This document shows positions 25,616 through 33,761 of a stretch of DNA of 33,802 nucleotides, in pieces. The notes beneath the pieces are model-generated. The model saw only the letters and a program-made list of their open reading frames with translations. It ran no database searches and was not told the DNA's origin. Source of the DNA: Lachnospiraceae bacterium (lineage in GTDB: Bacteria > Bacillota > Clostridia > Lachnospirales > Lachnospiraceae); NCBI GenBank assembly GCA_021202075.1, contig JAJQDT010000008.1, positions 1 through 33,802 on the forward strand, in the 5' to 3' direction. Position 1 is the first letter of the stretch; every line of letters begins with the position of its first letter. The position numbers and the translations under genes are program-made.

Positions 25616-26723
25616 TCAATTTCGAACGGCTTGATCCAAGAACTGCTTTGATGATTGAATAAATGGTTTCAGTTGCACATCAATATTTTGGTAGTCAATA
25701 TAATCCTGCGTAAGAATGGACTTGCAATCATATGGTAAAATTCGTGTTTCAAGGTGCGCCAACTTCAATATATCATATAATCTTGAATTCTCTGAACTCT
25801 CCGAATCAGGCTTGAAACGTTCAAAAGCATAAAACTCCTTGTGAAAAATCAAAGAAAATACCACAGCATGGAAAGAGTCCGTCAGAACGTATTCTGCATT
25901 CCTAATAGACTCGATAAAATCATCAGGTGACGCTGATATTTGTTTTTCTCCTTTAGTTAAAAAAGAGACTCCTTTCATCGGTATTATTTTAACTTTTATA
26001 CCTCTATCCCTAGCAAAACGTTCGACACACTTATATTGCGAAACATGTTCTCCAAGAAAATAGCAAAAAATATATTGAGACTCGATATGCGTATACCCCC
26101 CCCCCACGCCATTTTTCGGTATCCAAAAGCAAAACAGGATCGGCCACAACATAAGGTTTCTTCCCTGTCAAATTTTTAATGATTTCTGCTCCAGTTTCCT
26201 CTCTAACAGATAGCATTCTAAAATCGGAAATTAATTTCTTGACTTGTGGTTCTATACTTTTACATATATAGCTCTGTCCAAAACTAGGCGCATACGATAC
26301 CTTTTTGGAAGTATCTTTTACAAAATCCAAAAAATATTCTTTCTCAAACAATTCTGCTGTTGATGCATGCCAAATTTGATCGCTACCGCAAATAAAAAGA
26401 TCAAACTCTTTCTCCAAATTACATAGGTCACTATTTTTCAAAGGCTGTGTCAAATTGCAATTAGCTATAAGCCAATCATGAAAAGTTTTCTTGCGAATCG
26501 ACAAGCTTTCTGAATATCTTGCATTTATAACAGTATTCTTCGCCTTTCTCTTTATTCTTTCAATTATGTTCTTCAAATTCATAGAGGACTTTTTATCTTC
26601 GCCGACATAATTTATCAGGTAAACCTCATGTCCTTGATCTCTCAAATATCTTTGTAATGCATATGCCTGGAGCACTGTTCCATAATTTATATAGTGGAAC
26701 CAAGTCATTATGGCTATTTTCAT
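25616..26723 (-). CDS. Polysaccharide pyruvyl transferase, phase-variable, frame-shifted (OFF) at a G10 tract
   Basis: Transfers pyruvate from PEP to a sugar of the repeat unit (PF04230). The first part has MKIAIMTWFHYINYGTVLQA, FICGSDQIWH and VADPVLLLD; the second part, in another frame, has FIESIRNAEYVLTDSFHAVVF and the usual C-terminus. The join is a run of ten G (26096-26105 as C on the plus strand) at codons 207-210. With ten, translation leaves the frame and stops after 230 aa; with nine, a 368-aa protein of normal length results. ATG 26723 has AGAGGTG upstream and is preferred to the GTG at 26732. An OFF state would remove the acidic pyruvate group. Error in homopolymer calling is the alternative. 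Confidence 0.9.
26096..26105. repeat. G10 tract in pyruvyl transferase gene
   Basis: Ten C on the plus strand (ten G in the coding strand), the longest such run in the window. Nine or twelve would restore the frame. Confidence 0.92.
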
Positions 26724-26769
26724 TTTAAACACCTCTTAACAATAATTTTAATGTTATTGCCATTTCGCC

Positions 26770-27660
26770 TCAATCATGCTTGAATTTATGATAAGTCGCT
26801 GCTAATACAAGATAAAATACATTCAACATATGTGCAATTTTAAGTCTTAATAATCCTTGCCCATCATAATAATTCTCACACAGATATTTCCTTGAAATAT
26901 ATCCTCTCTTTTCTGCATGCAGTTTAGCATGCACATCTCTTCGCGGAGCTGATCTTTGATGATTGTGACTGTACAACAAATCAAGAAGCACGGCCTCTTT
27001 ATATCCTATTTTTGTAAGATGAATTGATAGAATTGCTTCCTCATTGTACATAAATGTACCTTCATCCATATAACCAATACTCTCTAAGGCAACTCGCTTA
27101 ATCATAAAGCAAGCACCTATCACAAAATCGACATATGCAATGTTATCATCAAGTACATCAAGAGCAAAATCCTTAATTCTATTATCGTTGCCTCTGTATA
27201 GCAAGAAATGCCGTTTATAAATATCTTTTACTTTTGGTAAAACGCCATATCCTGTTTCACATGGAATATATTTGTGATTAAGTAACATCGTGGGGGCACA
27301 TACTGCAATATCCTCATGTGTTTCCAATACTCTTTTTAAAGCTTTAAAAGTATTATTTTCCGTTATTTCTGCATCTGGATTTAATACACAGTAATAATCA
27401 ATTTCCGGATGTACTTCCTTTATCTTGCGAAATCCACAGTTGTTTCCCGCAGAATAGCCGTTATTTGCTTCATTCCTTATCGTTAATACATCCTTACTGT
27501 TTTTATAGTGTTGTCTCAACTCATCATATGACTCGTTCGGTGAAGCATTATCTACAATAACAACAAAAACATCAGTTTCTTTTTGTAATATATTGTCTAC
27601 GCATTTTTCTGTAAGCGCAAAATTCATGTAGTTTAATACGACTACTCCGTATTCCTTCAT
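26770..27660 (-). CDS. Family 2 glycosyltransferase
   Basis: 296 aa GT2 of the rhamnosyltransferase-like type. Seen: VVVLNYMNFALTEKCVDNIL, VIVDNASPNESYDEL, NNGYSAGNNCGFR, and the DXD-like NPDAEI (about 92-97) that binds metal and nucleotide sugar; a catalytic-base region GTFMYNEEAILS follows. No real membrane anchor except weak hydrophobicity near the end (MLNVFYLVLAATYH). ATG 27660 lies two bases past the stop of the preceding GT2 gene, whose last codons hold its AGAGG ribosome site, so translation is coupled. Adds one sugar to the lipid-linked repeat; donor and linkage unknown. Confidence 0.9.
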   Translation of the reverse strand: MKEYGVVVLNYMNFALTEKCVDNILQKETDVFVVIVDNASPNESYDELRQHYKNSKDVLTIRNEANNGYSAGNNCGFRKIKEVHPEIDYYCVLNPDAEITENNTFKALKRVLETHEDIAVCAPTMLLNHKYIPCETGYGVLPKVKDIYKRHFLLYRGNDNRIKDFALDVLDDNIAYVDFVIGACFMIKRVALESIGYMDEGTFMYNEEAILSIHLTKIGYKEAVLLDLLYSHNHQRSAPRRDVHAKLHAEKRGYISRKYLCENYYDGQGLLRLKIAHMLNVFYLVLAATYHKFKHD

Positions 27661-27662
27661 AG

Positions 27663-28583
27663 TTAAAACCTCTTATCATCTCGTCGCTTTAGCAGCACAC
27701 CTATCGGTATTGCGATGACTGCAAAAAACTTATTATTACTTTCTAAAAATAGTTTTCTCAGCGTTTTCTTGCAGGCTCCATATCTATAGTAATTGCAAGC
27801 TGAACGCATTCTTTCTGACAGAGGGAGTTCTGTACAACTCACATGAAGATTGATTGTGTAAGCAGTACTTAAAGCAGATTTTCTCTGGTTTTTAATCATG
27901 TTTGACGCCAATCCATCACTAAGATAGTTTGTAGTCATTATAATAGTATTAAAATATCTGAATTTATAACCTGCCTTCCCCAAACGATCAAACAGGACAC
28001 TTTCAGACATAAAGTTTTCTCCTTCATAAACAGGGAAAGGGAACTTTTGCCAGACATCTCTTCTTATAGCTTCCGCTCTGTCTCCATTAATTTTCATTTT
28101 ATATCTATACTCAAAAATCGTTGCATCAACATATTCTTGTTCTTCCAACCATTTAATTTGCTTAGGTGGAGTGGAATTTCTTTTTCCGTGAAGTACTTCA
28201 TCGTTTACCCCCCCCCTCAAACCAATCACGCCTGCATACGTTTTGTCACCTCTAACTGTACTCCAATAATTCCATGTTAATTCAAGAGCATTTGGCTTTA
28301 AGGTATCATCGGAATCACATCCGAACATTAGCTCTCCACAGGCACTTTTAACTCCAAGATTCCAAGCTGAATGTTTGCCCCCATTAGGCTTCTTAACATA
28401 CTTTATTTGAATCTTATTATCCTGAATAAATTCTGCAACCTTGCTTTCGGTATCATCTTCCGAGCCATCATCAACAACAACCCACTCAAAGTTTTCATAC
28501 GTTTGTTTGAGAAGACTGTTGTATAAATTCTGAAGCAGATGCCCTCTGTTGTAAGTAGCGGTAAAAACCGAAATTCCTATCAT
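27663..28583 (-). CDS. Family 2 glycosyltransferase, phase-variable, in frame (ON) with a G9 tract
   Basis: 306 aa GT2. Seen: SVFTATYNRGHLLQNLYNSL, WVVVDDGSEDDTES, PNGGKHSAWNLGV, and GCDSDDTL (DXD, about 88-95). The reading frame passes through nine G (28208-28216 as C on the plus strand) at codons 123-126 (R-G-G-V) and remains open to a normal length. Gain or loss of one G would truncate it before the C-terminal half, so the gene can switch off but is read as ON here. ATG 28583 behind AAGGAG. Loss would change or block repeat-unit assembly, a larger effect than the two decorating enzymes. Confidence 0.92.
   Translation of the reverse strand: MIGISVFTATYNRGHLLQNLYNSLLKQTYENFEWVVVDDGSEDDTESKVAEFIQDNKIQIKYVKKPNGGKHSAWNLGVKSACGELMFGCDSDDTLKPNALELTWNYWSTVRGDKTYAGVIGLRGGVNDEVLHGKRNSTPPKQIKWLEEQEYVDATIFEYRYKMKINGDRAEAIRRDVWQKFPFPVYEGENFMSESVLFDRLGKAGYKFRYFNTIIMTTNYLSDGLASNMIKNQRKSALSTAYTINLHVSCTELPLSERMRSACNYYRYGACKKTLRKLFLESNNKFFAVIAIPIGVLLKRRDDKRF
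28208..28216. repeat. G9 tract in glycosyltransferase gene
   Basis: Nine C on the plus strand (nine G in the coding strand), in frame. The repeat lies in a region where the family shows no conserved glycine run, so it is likely kept for its mutability. Confidence 0.88.
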
Positions 28584-28624
28584 AAATAATTTAGCTCCTT
28601 AACAATTATAAATTTTGGCACTAT

Positions 28625-29881
28625 CTAAGTATTCTCTTCATATTCTATCTCTTCATCTGTTTTATATTCTGTTGTGTCATATTCTAATAAAGCTATAAAT
28701 ATCATAAATACAAAACATGTTGCTTCCTCAAAATACCAATTTGTGATATTGGGAGATACAACAATAAAATAAATCCAAAACATAAACCATGTATATATGT
28801 TTTTTTGTCTCATAACTTGCCAAGAATTTTTCAGTATTTTCAGAAATAAAATTACAATCCACGCTAATCCAATAAATCCAAATAAATATGTCAAAGAATA
28901 TATCCCATTATCATTTAATCCAACTTTTCTTATACCGCCATATTCATTATAAGCATACAAGGACGCTGCCGCATTAGCATTTGTAGAGTTGATATATCCT
29001 CTGCCTATGAGGGGAGATTGCAAGATACCTGATACAAGCAATGCTTTTCCAACTGCCCGAATATCATCTTCATCTGCAGTTTGTGTCATAATCGAATCTA
29101 TAGTGCTCTGTGCAAATTCTGTGTTTAAAAAAATAGCAAGAGCAATAATTCCAACTATCACATATCCAATTTTAGTATTTGAATCACTTCTCATTGTTAA
29201 TATGGTGCAAAGAATTGCAGCAATTACTGCTATCAATTCTAATCGAGATTGGGTTATAAAAGCAATAAAAGCAACTGAAAGAACCAGCCATAATATATCA
29301 ATGCCACGTCTATGATTGAGAATGTTGGACAAAGACTGAAATAGTAAAAATAAAACAAATGCCGTTGCGCAATACAATCGTAATGTGCTAAATCTGCCTA
29401 CTGAATAACTTACATCCATAAAAACATAAGACTCACCGACAACATATTGTAATGCACAGATCATTATTTGCAACTTACCAATCTTGCAAATAATGTCGGT
29501 TATCTCATCTCTACTAATAACCTGTTCTCTTAATAACATACTGACAGAAACAGACAAAAGCATTCCTGCTACAAATGTCCTTTGCGGTAATAAACCAGAT
29601 ACTATAGACTGACCATATAATTGATTTGACCTTATTGCAGCCATTATTGCAATTCCTAAATACCATACAAAAATTCTGCTAAAGGGCAAATATCCATTTT
29701 CTCTTCTAAAATCAATTCCTACATAATTGATAGTATACAGAAATAATAGGAGTGAAAAAATCACAGCAATATCAGAACAGCTTACAGGAAGCCAACTTTC
29801 ATGAAATATATATATAAAATTGCAACTGAACAATACAGTAAGAATTATCAGAAAATTGGGTACTCTTATTTTTAAGCTCAT
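28625..29881 (-). CDS. Wzy-type polysaccharide polymerase
   Basis: 418 aa, with about 11-12 membrane segments and a large extracytoplasmic loop in the second half (about 265-325: MTQTADEDDIRAVGKALLVSGI, LIGRGYINS), the usual O-antigen-ligase/Wzy plan. Such polymerases share little sequence, so identification rests on topology, the GRG motif in the loop, and position between glycosyltransferases. ATG 29881 has GGAAG upstream. Acts at the outer face of the membrane to join repeat units delivered by the flippase. It ends with a charged acidic tail (TDEEIEYEENT). Confidence 0.82.
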   Translation of the reverse strand: MSLKIRVPNFLIILTVLFSCNFIYIFHESWLPVSCSDIAVIFSLLLFLYTINYVGIDFRRENGYLPFSRIFVWYLGIAIMAAIRSNQLYGQSIVSGLLPQRTFVAGMLLSVSVSMLLREQVISRDEITDIICKIGKLQIMICALQYVVGESYVFMDVSYSVGRFSTLRLYCATAFVLFLLFQSLSNILNHRRGIDILWLVLSVAFIAFITQSRLELIAVIAAILCTILTMRSDSNTKIGYVIVGIIALAIFLNTEFAQSTIDSIMTQTADEDDIRAVGKALLVSGILQSPLIGRGYINSTNANAAASLYAYNEYGGIRKVGLNDNGIYSLTYLFGFIGLAWIVILFLKILKNSWQVMRQKNIYTWFMFWIYFIVVSPNITNWYFEEATCFVFMIFIALLEYDTTEYKTDEEIEYEENT

Positions 29882-29903
29882 AACAATTTTCTTCCTTTAA
29901 ATG

Positions 29904-30629
29904 TCATATATTTTTAATTTTGCTTTTAACCTTAGCATATCTTTCTTTCCCCATAATTCGGACTAAGATTCTAATGCATTTTCTCTTCACTTTTGTCCTC
30001 CAAGGCATCCAGCTTGCATAAAAATGATGCAAAGAAACCGTTTCTTCTTTCACATCAAATGAGGCGGTTTCAAAATCATAGCAGCAAAAAATCTCGTTTG
30101 GGTATATCACAACACCATCCACAATCTGATATTTCCCGTTTAGTTCTAATCCTGCAGGTGTAAATGCTTCTGTGAACGCATCCAGTATATTTAAGGGTTT
30201 CTTGCTGCTATCAAACTCAAACTTCCAATTATTATATACTTCGAGCATTCTTTTGACACCGCTCTGGTTTGCTATTGATCCATAGACCAACCCAGGGTTC
30301 ACCCTATTGTTAGACTGAAATCCTGTAAAGGCTTCATGCTCCAGCATATCTTCTGGAATTGGCTTTAACAGTTCCACATCGGTATCAAAATAAACACCAC
30401 CATATTGATTCAAAATATCAAATCGTGCATAATCAGCTACAAACGCCCACTTTTTATTGTCATAGGCGGCCTTCATATATGGCGCCTTTGTTACATCATA
30501 GTTTTCCTCGTTCCACTCTTTGAACTCCCAATCCGGTAAATATTTATGCCAGGACTCTATGCATTTATTTATTAATGCAGGTTTTTCATTGTGTCCAAAC
30601 CAACAATAATGTACTATTTTAGGTATCAT
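29904..30629 (-). CDS. Family 32 glycosyltransferase
   Basis: 241 aa. MIPKIVHYCWFGHNEKPALI and PDWEFKEWNEENYDV are the classic start of capsule GT32 enzymes (Gly_transf_sug, PF04488), followed by WAFVADYARFDILNQYGGVYFDTDVELL, in which DTD (about 85-87) is the metal-binding DXD. The C-terminus contains the conserved HHFYASW. ATG 30629 behind GAGGGG is preferred to GTG 30641. It starts eight bases after the uridine-kinase-like gene and is co-transcribed. Sugar donor unknown, galactose-type donors being common in the family. Confidence 0.92.
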   Translation of the reverse strand: MIPKIVHYCWFGHNEKPALINKCIESWHKYLPDWEFKEWNEENYDVTKAPYMKAAYDNKKWAFVADYARFDILNQYGGVYFDTDVELLKPIPEDMLEHEAFTGFQSNNRVNPGLVYGSIANQSGVKRMLEVYNNWKFEFDSSKKPLNILDAFTEAFTPAGLELNGKYQIVDGVVIYPNEIFCCYDFETASFDVKEETVSLHHFYASWMPWRTKVKRKCIRILVRIMGKERYAKVKSKIKNI

Positions 30630-30637
30630 ATAACCCC

Positions 30638-31249
30638 TCACTCTTGCAGCAACGCATCTATTTTCGTCTTTACAATATCAAATGCCACTTCATTCATACC
30701 GCTGTTAATCACCATGTCAGCCAAAGCTTTTGTAGGCTCTACATACTGATAATGCATCGGCTTTACTGTTGTCAGGTACTGCTCCATAATGCCTTCCAGA
30801 TCCCTGCCGCGCTCTTTCACATCCCGGATGGCCCGCCGTAGGATTCGTTCATCCGCATCTGCATCAACATATATCTTGATGTCGCACAGGTCACGCAGTT
30901 CATCATTCTGAAGTACCAGAATTCCTTCCACAATAATAATCTTGCCTGGATTTATCTTAATCTTTACTTCAGACCGGTTATGCACCGAATAGTCATATGT
31001 AGGACATTCCACTGATTTTCCGGCTTTCAGCTGTTTCAAATGCTGGATAAGCAAATCCGTTTCCAGAGAATCCGGATGGTCATAGTTGATTTTCTTCCGA
31101 TCCTCCATAGATATCCCATCACGGCTTCTGTAATAGTTGTCGTGATATATGACCGTGATGCTGTCCGCAAACTCTTCTTTTAATCTATTCGTAAATGTCG
31201 ATTTGCCGGAACCTGTGCCGCCGGCAACTCCAATAACAATGCTCTGCAT
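30638..31249 (-). CDS. udk: Uridine kinase-like P-loop kinase
   Basis: 203 aa, family length. Walker A GVAGGTGSGKST (about 7-18), YHDNYYRSRDGIS (substrate region), NYDHPDSLETDLL, PTYDYSVHNR, and VEGILVL all match uridine kinase (Udk, PF00485). ATG 31249 with AAGGTGG five bases upstream is better than the first in-frame start at 31258. Normal uridine kinase salvages uridine to UMP. Placement inside a polysaccharide operon, between a nucleotidyltransferase-like gene and GT32, suggests either provision of UMP or CMP for activated sugars, or a copy that phosphorylates a glycan precursor. Sequence is more GC-rich than the genes that follow. Confidence 0.88.
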   Translation of the reverse strand: MQSIVIGVAGGTGSGKSTFTNRLKEEFADSITVIYHDNYYRSRDGISMEDRKKINYDHPDSLETDLLIQHLKQLKAGKSVECPTYDYSVHNRSEVKIKINPGKIIIVEGILVLQNDELRDLCDIKIYVDADADERILRRAIRDVKERGRDLEGIMEQYLTTVKPMHYQYVEPTKALADMVINSGMNEVAFDIVKTKIDALLQE

Positions 31250-31313
31250 AGCTTCCACCTTCTATATTTCATTACCCAGCTCCCACTGTGTATATCTCTC
31301 TGTCTCATGCTAT

Positions 31314-32291
31314 CTAATAAATAACTTTGTGCCATGTATCCGCAGTCTTTCCTAACGCACCGGAATTTCCACAGTACTCATCTATCAATCCCTGTAGGAT
31401 ATTATTTTCAAATCCAAATAGGCCATAACCCATACCGTTCTTCACATATTTCATGAAATATTTCAGATTCCGGCTTAAGCTGTTTACTCGCGGTTTTCCA
31501 ATTTCAAATCCTTTGAAGTATGCATCAATCGCTTTCACATATTCTCTGATTTTATCATCAGCCACTTCATAGGCTTGTCCATCTTCTCTTAAGAACGTGA
31601 ACACTTTCTCGTATTCAGTTATGAATTCTTCCCCGAAGATTTCTTTGACAGCCTTTGCATTCTTATGTATGGCGTCATATTGTCCATGATAACTGGAAAC
31701 GTACTGCTTCTCACAAATCAGCCAACCGCTGACCATTGCCAGCATCAGCTTTCCTTTCCACTGCTTCCGAAGATACTCTTTCTGGTTTTCTTCAGCGTTT
31801 TTCTCGTTGTATACAAGTTCCCCTATACGATTAGCCACGAGTCGCTTAGCTTCATATATATCGCAGGATTCTAAAGGAACAGATATTGAACCAATAAAAT
31901 CCGTTCCCCACACAGTGTAGCTGCCGTTGAATAAGTCATATGTGAAAATCGTCTTATACTTCGGGACTTTCAGTGAGAAGTTGAAATTATAAGCGTTTCT
32001 TACCCTCTTTTCTGTAATTCCCATCAGATTCAATTCTTCTTTGAATTCAGATGAAACGGATTCAATAAGGCTATCCACATCTGCTTTCTTAGCAGATGAC
32101 GGATACACAAGTGCTATTTCCACATCACTTTTCAATACAAGCTTTCCATCGTCCCTATGCTCATATGTGGGCTCCTTGCGTCCGAAACTTCCTGTCATGA
32201 TTACGGAAGACAGCAGATCCTTAGCACCATGCTTTTCCAAGCTTGTTATAATATTTGTTATAAGCTGTTCCACATACTGCTTCTTATCCAT
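31314..32291 (-). CDS. Nucleotidyltransferase-fold protein of the polysaccharide locus
   Basis: 325 aa. The N-terminus has a polymerase-beta-type nucleotidyltransferase signature: MTGSFGRKEPT (about 32-42) followed by LKSDVEIALVYP with the paired acidic positions Asp and Glu (about 54-60). A third acidic strand may be FTYDLFN. The C-terminal 170 residues are helical (WKGKLMLAMVSGWLICEKQY). Family not named. ATG 32291 behind GGAG. It lies between the phosphodiesterase-like and kinase genes; together these could activate and transfer a phospho-group to the glycan, but the substrate is unknown. Confidence 0.75.
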   Translation of the reverse strand: MDKKQYVEQLITNIITSLEKHGAKDLLSSVIMTGSFGRKEPTYEHRDDGKLVLKSDVEIALVYPSSAKKADVDSLIESVSSEFKEELNLMGITEKRVRNAYNFNFSLKVPKYKTIFTYDLFNGSYTVWGTDFIGSISVPLESCDIYEAKRLVANRIGELVYNEKNAEENQKEYLRKQWKGKLMLAMVSGWLICEKQYVSSYHGQYDAIHKNAKAVKEIFGEEFITEYEKVFTFLREDGQAYEVADDKIREYVKAIDAYFKGFEIGKPRVNSLSRNLKYFMKYVKNGMGYGLFGFENNILQGLIDEYCGNSGALGKTADTWHKVIY

Positions 32292-32324
32292 GACAACATC
32301 TCCATTACTATTCCTGCATTTTTG

Positions 32325-33530
32325 CTAATCAGCGACATCTGTATTGACGATGTTTGCGCCTCTTAACGTGTAACCATCTCTTGATATATTCAGCTGCTCC
32401 ATGACCGAAGGCAGAACATCCACAAGGTATGCAAAGTCCCTGTTCTCAGCCAGCGATTTATTTGAGCAGAAGATTCCATAGTGCTTCGGCAAAGTAGGCT
32501 CAAAGCCGTGTCCGGATTTTACACTGTGGCCGAATCCCCATATCGTTTTTGTAAACTCATGAGGTGCTGCGAGATAGAAAATAAGCTCGCCGTGCTCTTT
32601 CGGATTTACATGCAGTTTGTACTGCTCCTGGTATTTTTCATCCAGGACGAAACCAAGACCTTCATCCTGCATTTTCTTTACAACCGCCGTGACATCTTTC
32701 CTCTCCTGCTCATTTCTAAACCAGAAGCGGGCATAGTTAGATTCAATCAGATGAATGTATTGGTTCACCTTATGCCCTGCAGGTTTGAAGTAATCGTCAA
32801 TATCAATTTTCGGTTCTTCTATGTCGATGTGTCCATGGTCAGAGAACGCTATTAAGGTAACATCCTCATGTTCCTTCTTTGCCTTCTCATACGTCTGCTT
32901 AATGAAGCCATCTACCTTCGTGAGATACTCTTGGGCTTCCTTGCCGTTTTCGCCATAGGCGTGCATAATGTTGTCTGTGTATCCAATGAAGAAGTACACA
33001 AACTCATCATTCTTATAATCAACCTGGCTTTCTTCCTTGAAAGCATCATCTGCCTGTGTATTTCTGTGCAATGCAATCACGTGATGCGGAATGTTATTCT
33101 TCTTCACTACTGTGAAGAGGTTCGGAATCTCTTTCTTCCACTCCGGGTTATTCCACATAACATCGTCGCAAGGCTCAAATAGCGACCAGTACTTAAGCGG
33201 CAGATTTACCAAACAGGAAACTCCCGAATAAGAAGAGTTATGGCTAAGTTTTCTGGTTATCTTACCCAGCACGAGCTTCAGCGGAAGGAAGTTAATATAC
33301 TTAAGTCCCGGCACGTAGTTCAGCCATTTGTACGGAGAATGATCCCCTCTCTTCCAGATAAACCAAGTGCCGTGTTCCTCAATATACCGGCTCGTATACA
33401 TAGTTGCATGACAAGCACAGGAATAGCCAAAGTCGCTCATCAGCGGTTTTGAATTTATTGATGCCAAGAACGGCATGTACTGTTTCATCATGTCATACTT
33501 CACGCCGTCCATGAAATATAAAAGAACCAT
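32325..33530 (-). CDS. Alkaline-phosphatase-superfamily phosphodiesterase-like enzyme
   Basis: 401 aa, related to type I phosphodiesterase/nucleotide pyrophosphatases (PF01663). MVLLYFMDGVKYDMM gives the first metal Asp; CACHATMYTSRY holds the probable nucleophile (Thr in HATMYTS); VYFFIGYTDNIMHAYG and FSDHGHIDIEEP provide the Asp-His metal ligands; a later HKVNQYIH adds His. No signal peptide, so it appears cytosolic or peripherally bound, unlike secreted family members. ATG 33530 with AAGGAG eight bases upstream. It follows a glycosyltransferase remnant. It may hydrolyse or transfer phospho-groups in glycan assembly; the exact reaction is not known. Confidence 0.82.
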   Translation of the reverse strand: MVLLYFMDGVKYDMMKQYMPFLASINSKPLMSDFGYSCACHATMYTSRYIEEHGTWFIWKRGDHSPYKWLNYVPGLKYINFLPLKLVLGKITRKLSHNSSYSGVSCLVNLPLKYWSLFEPCDDVMWNNPEWKKEIPNLFTVVKKNNIPHHVIALHRNTQADDAFKEESQVDYKNDEFVYFFIGYTDNIMHAYGENGKEAQEYLTKVDGFIKQTYEKAKKEHEDVTLIAFSDHGHIDIEEPKIDIDDYFKPAGHKVNQYIHLIESNYARFWFRNEQERKDVTAVVKKMQDEGLGFVLDEKYQEQYKLHVNPKEHGELIFYLAAPHEFTKTIWGFGHSVKSGHGFEPTLPKHYGIFCSNKSLAENRDFAYLVDVLPSVMEQLNISRDGYTLRGANIVNTDVAD

Positions 33531-33542
33531 AATCCTATCTCC

Positions 33543-33761
33543 TTAATTATCTTTACCCTGTTCCTGAAGCACAGATTCATATATACCTGTCATTTCTTCC
33601 GCTTTTTTCTTCCACGTATACTTATTTCGAAACTTTTCATACCCCGTGTTTCCAAGTTCAACTCTTAGCTCGTAACTCTCTATCAATGTCTTCAACGCCG
33701 CTGCAAGATTCCTTATTGTTTCTTCTTTCGTACCTATTTCAGCTAATATCCTGAAAGTCGG
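33543..33761 (-). pseudogene. C-terminal remnant of a family 4 glycosyltransferase
   Basis: 72 codons: ILAEIGTKEETIRNLAAALK, then LGNTGYEKFRNKYTWKKKAEEM and a short tail, the usual end of GT4 enzymes (LAxAL...G..g...F.W...a..y). A TAG at 33764-33762 stops the frame upstream, and the preceding bases do not continue the family pattern, so the N-terminal 300 residues are absent. Either a mobile element or rearrangement broke the gene at about 33745-33760, or the sequence beyond is different. It starts the visible part of the operon. Confidence 0.7.
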
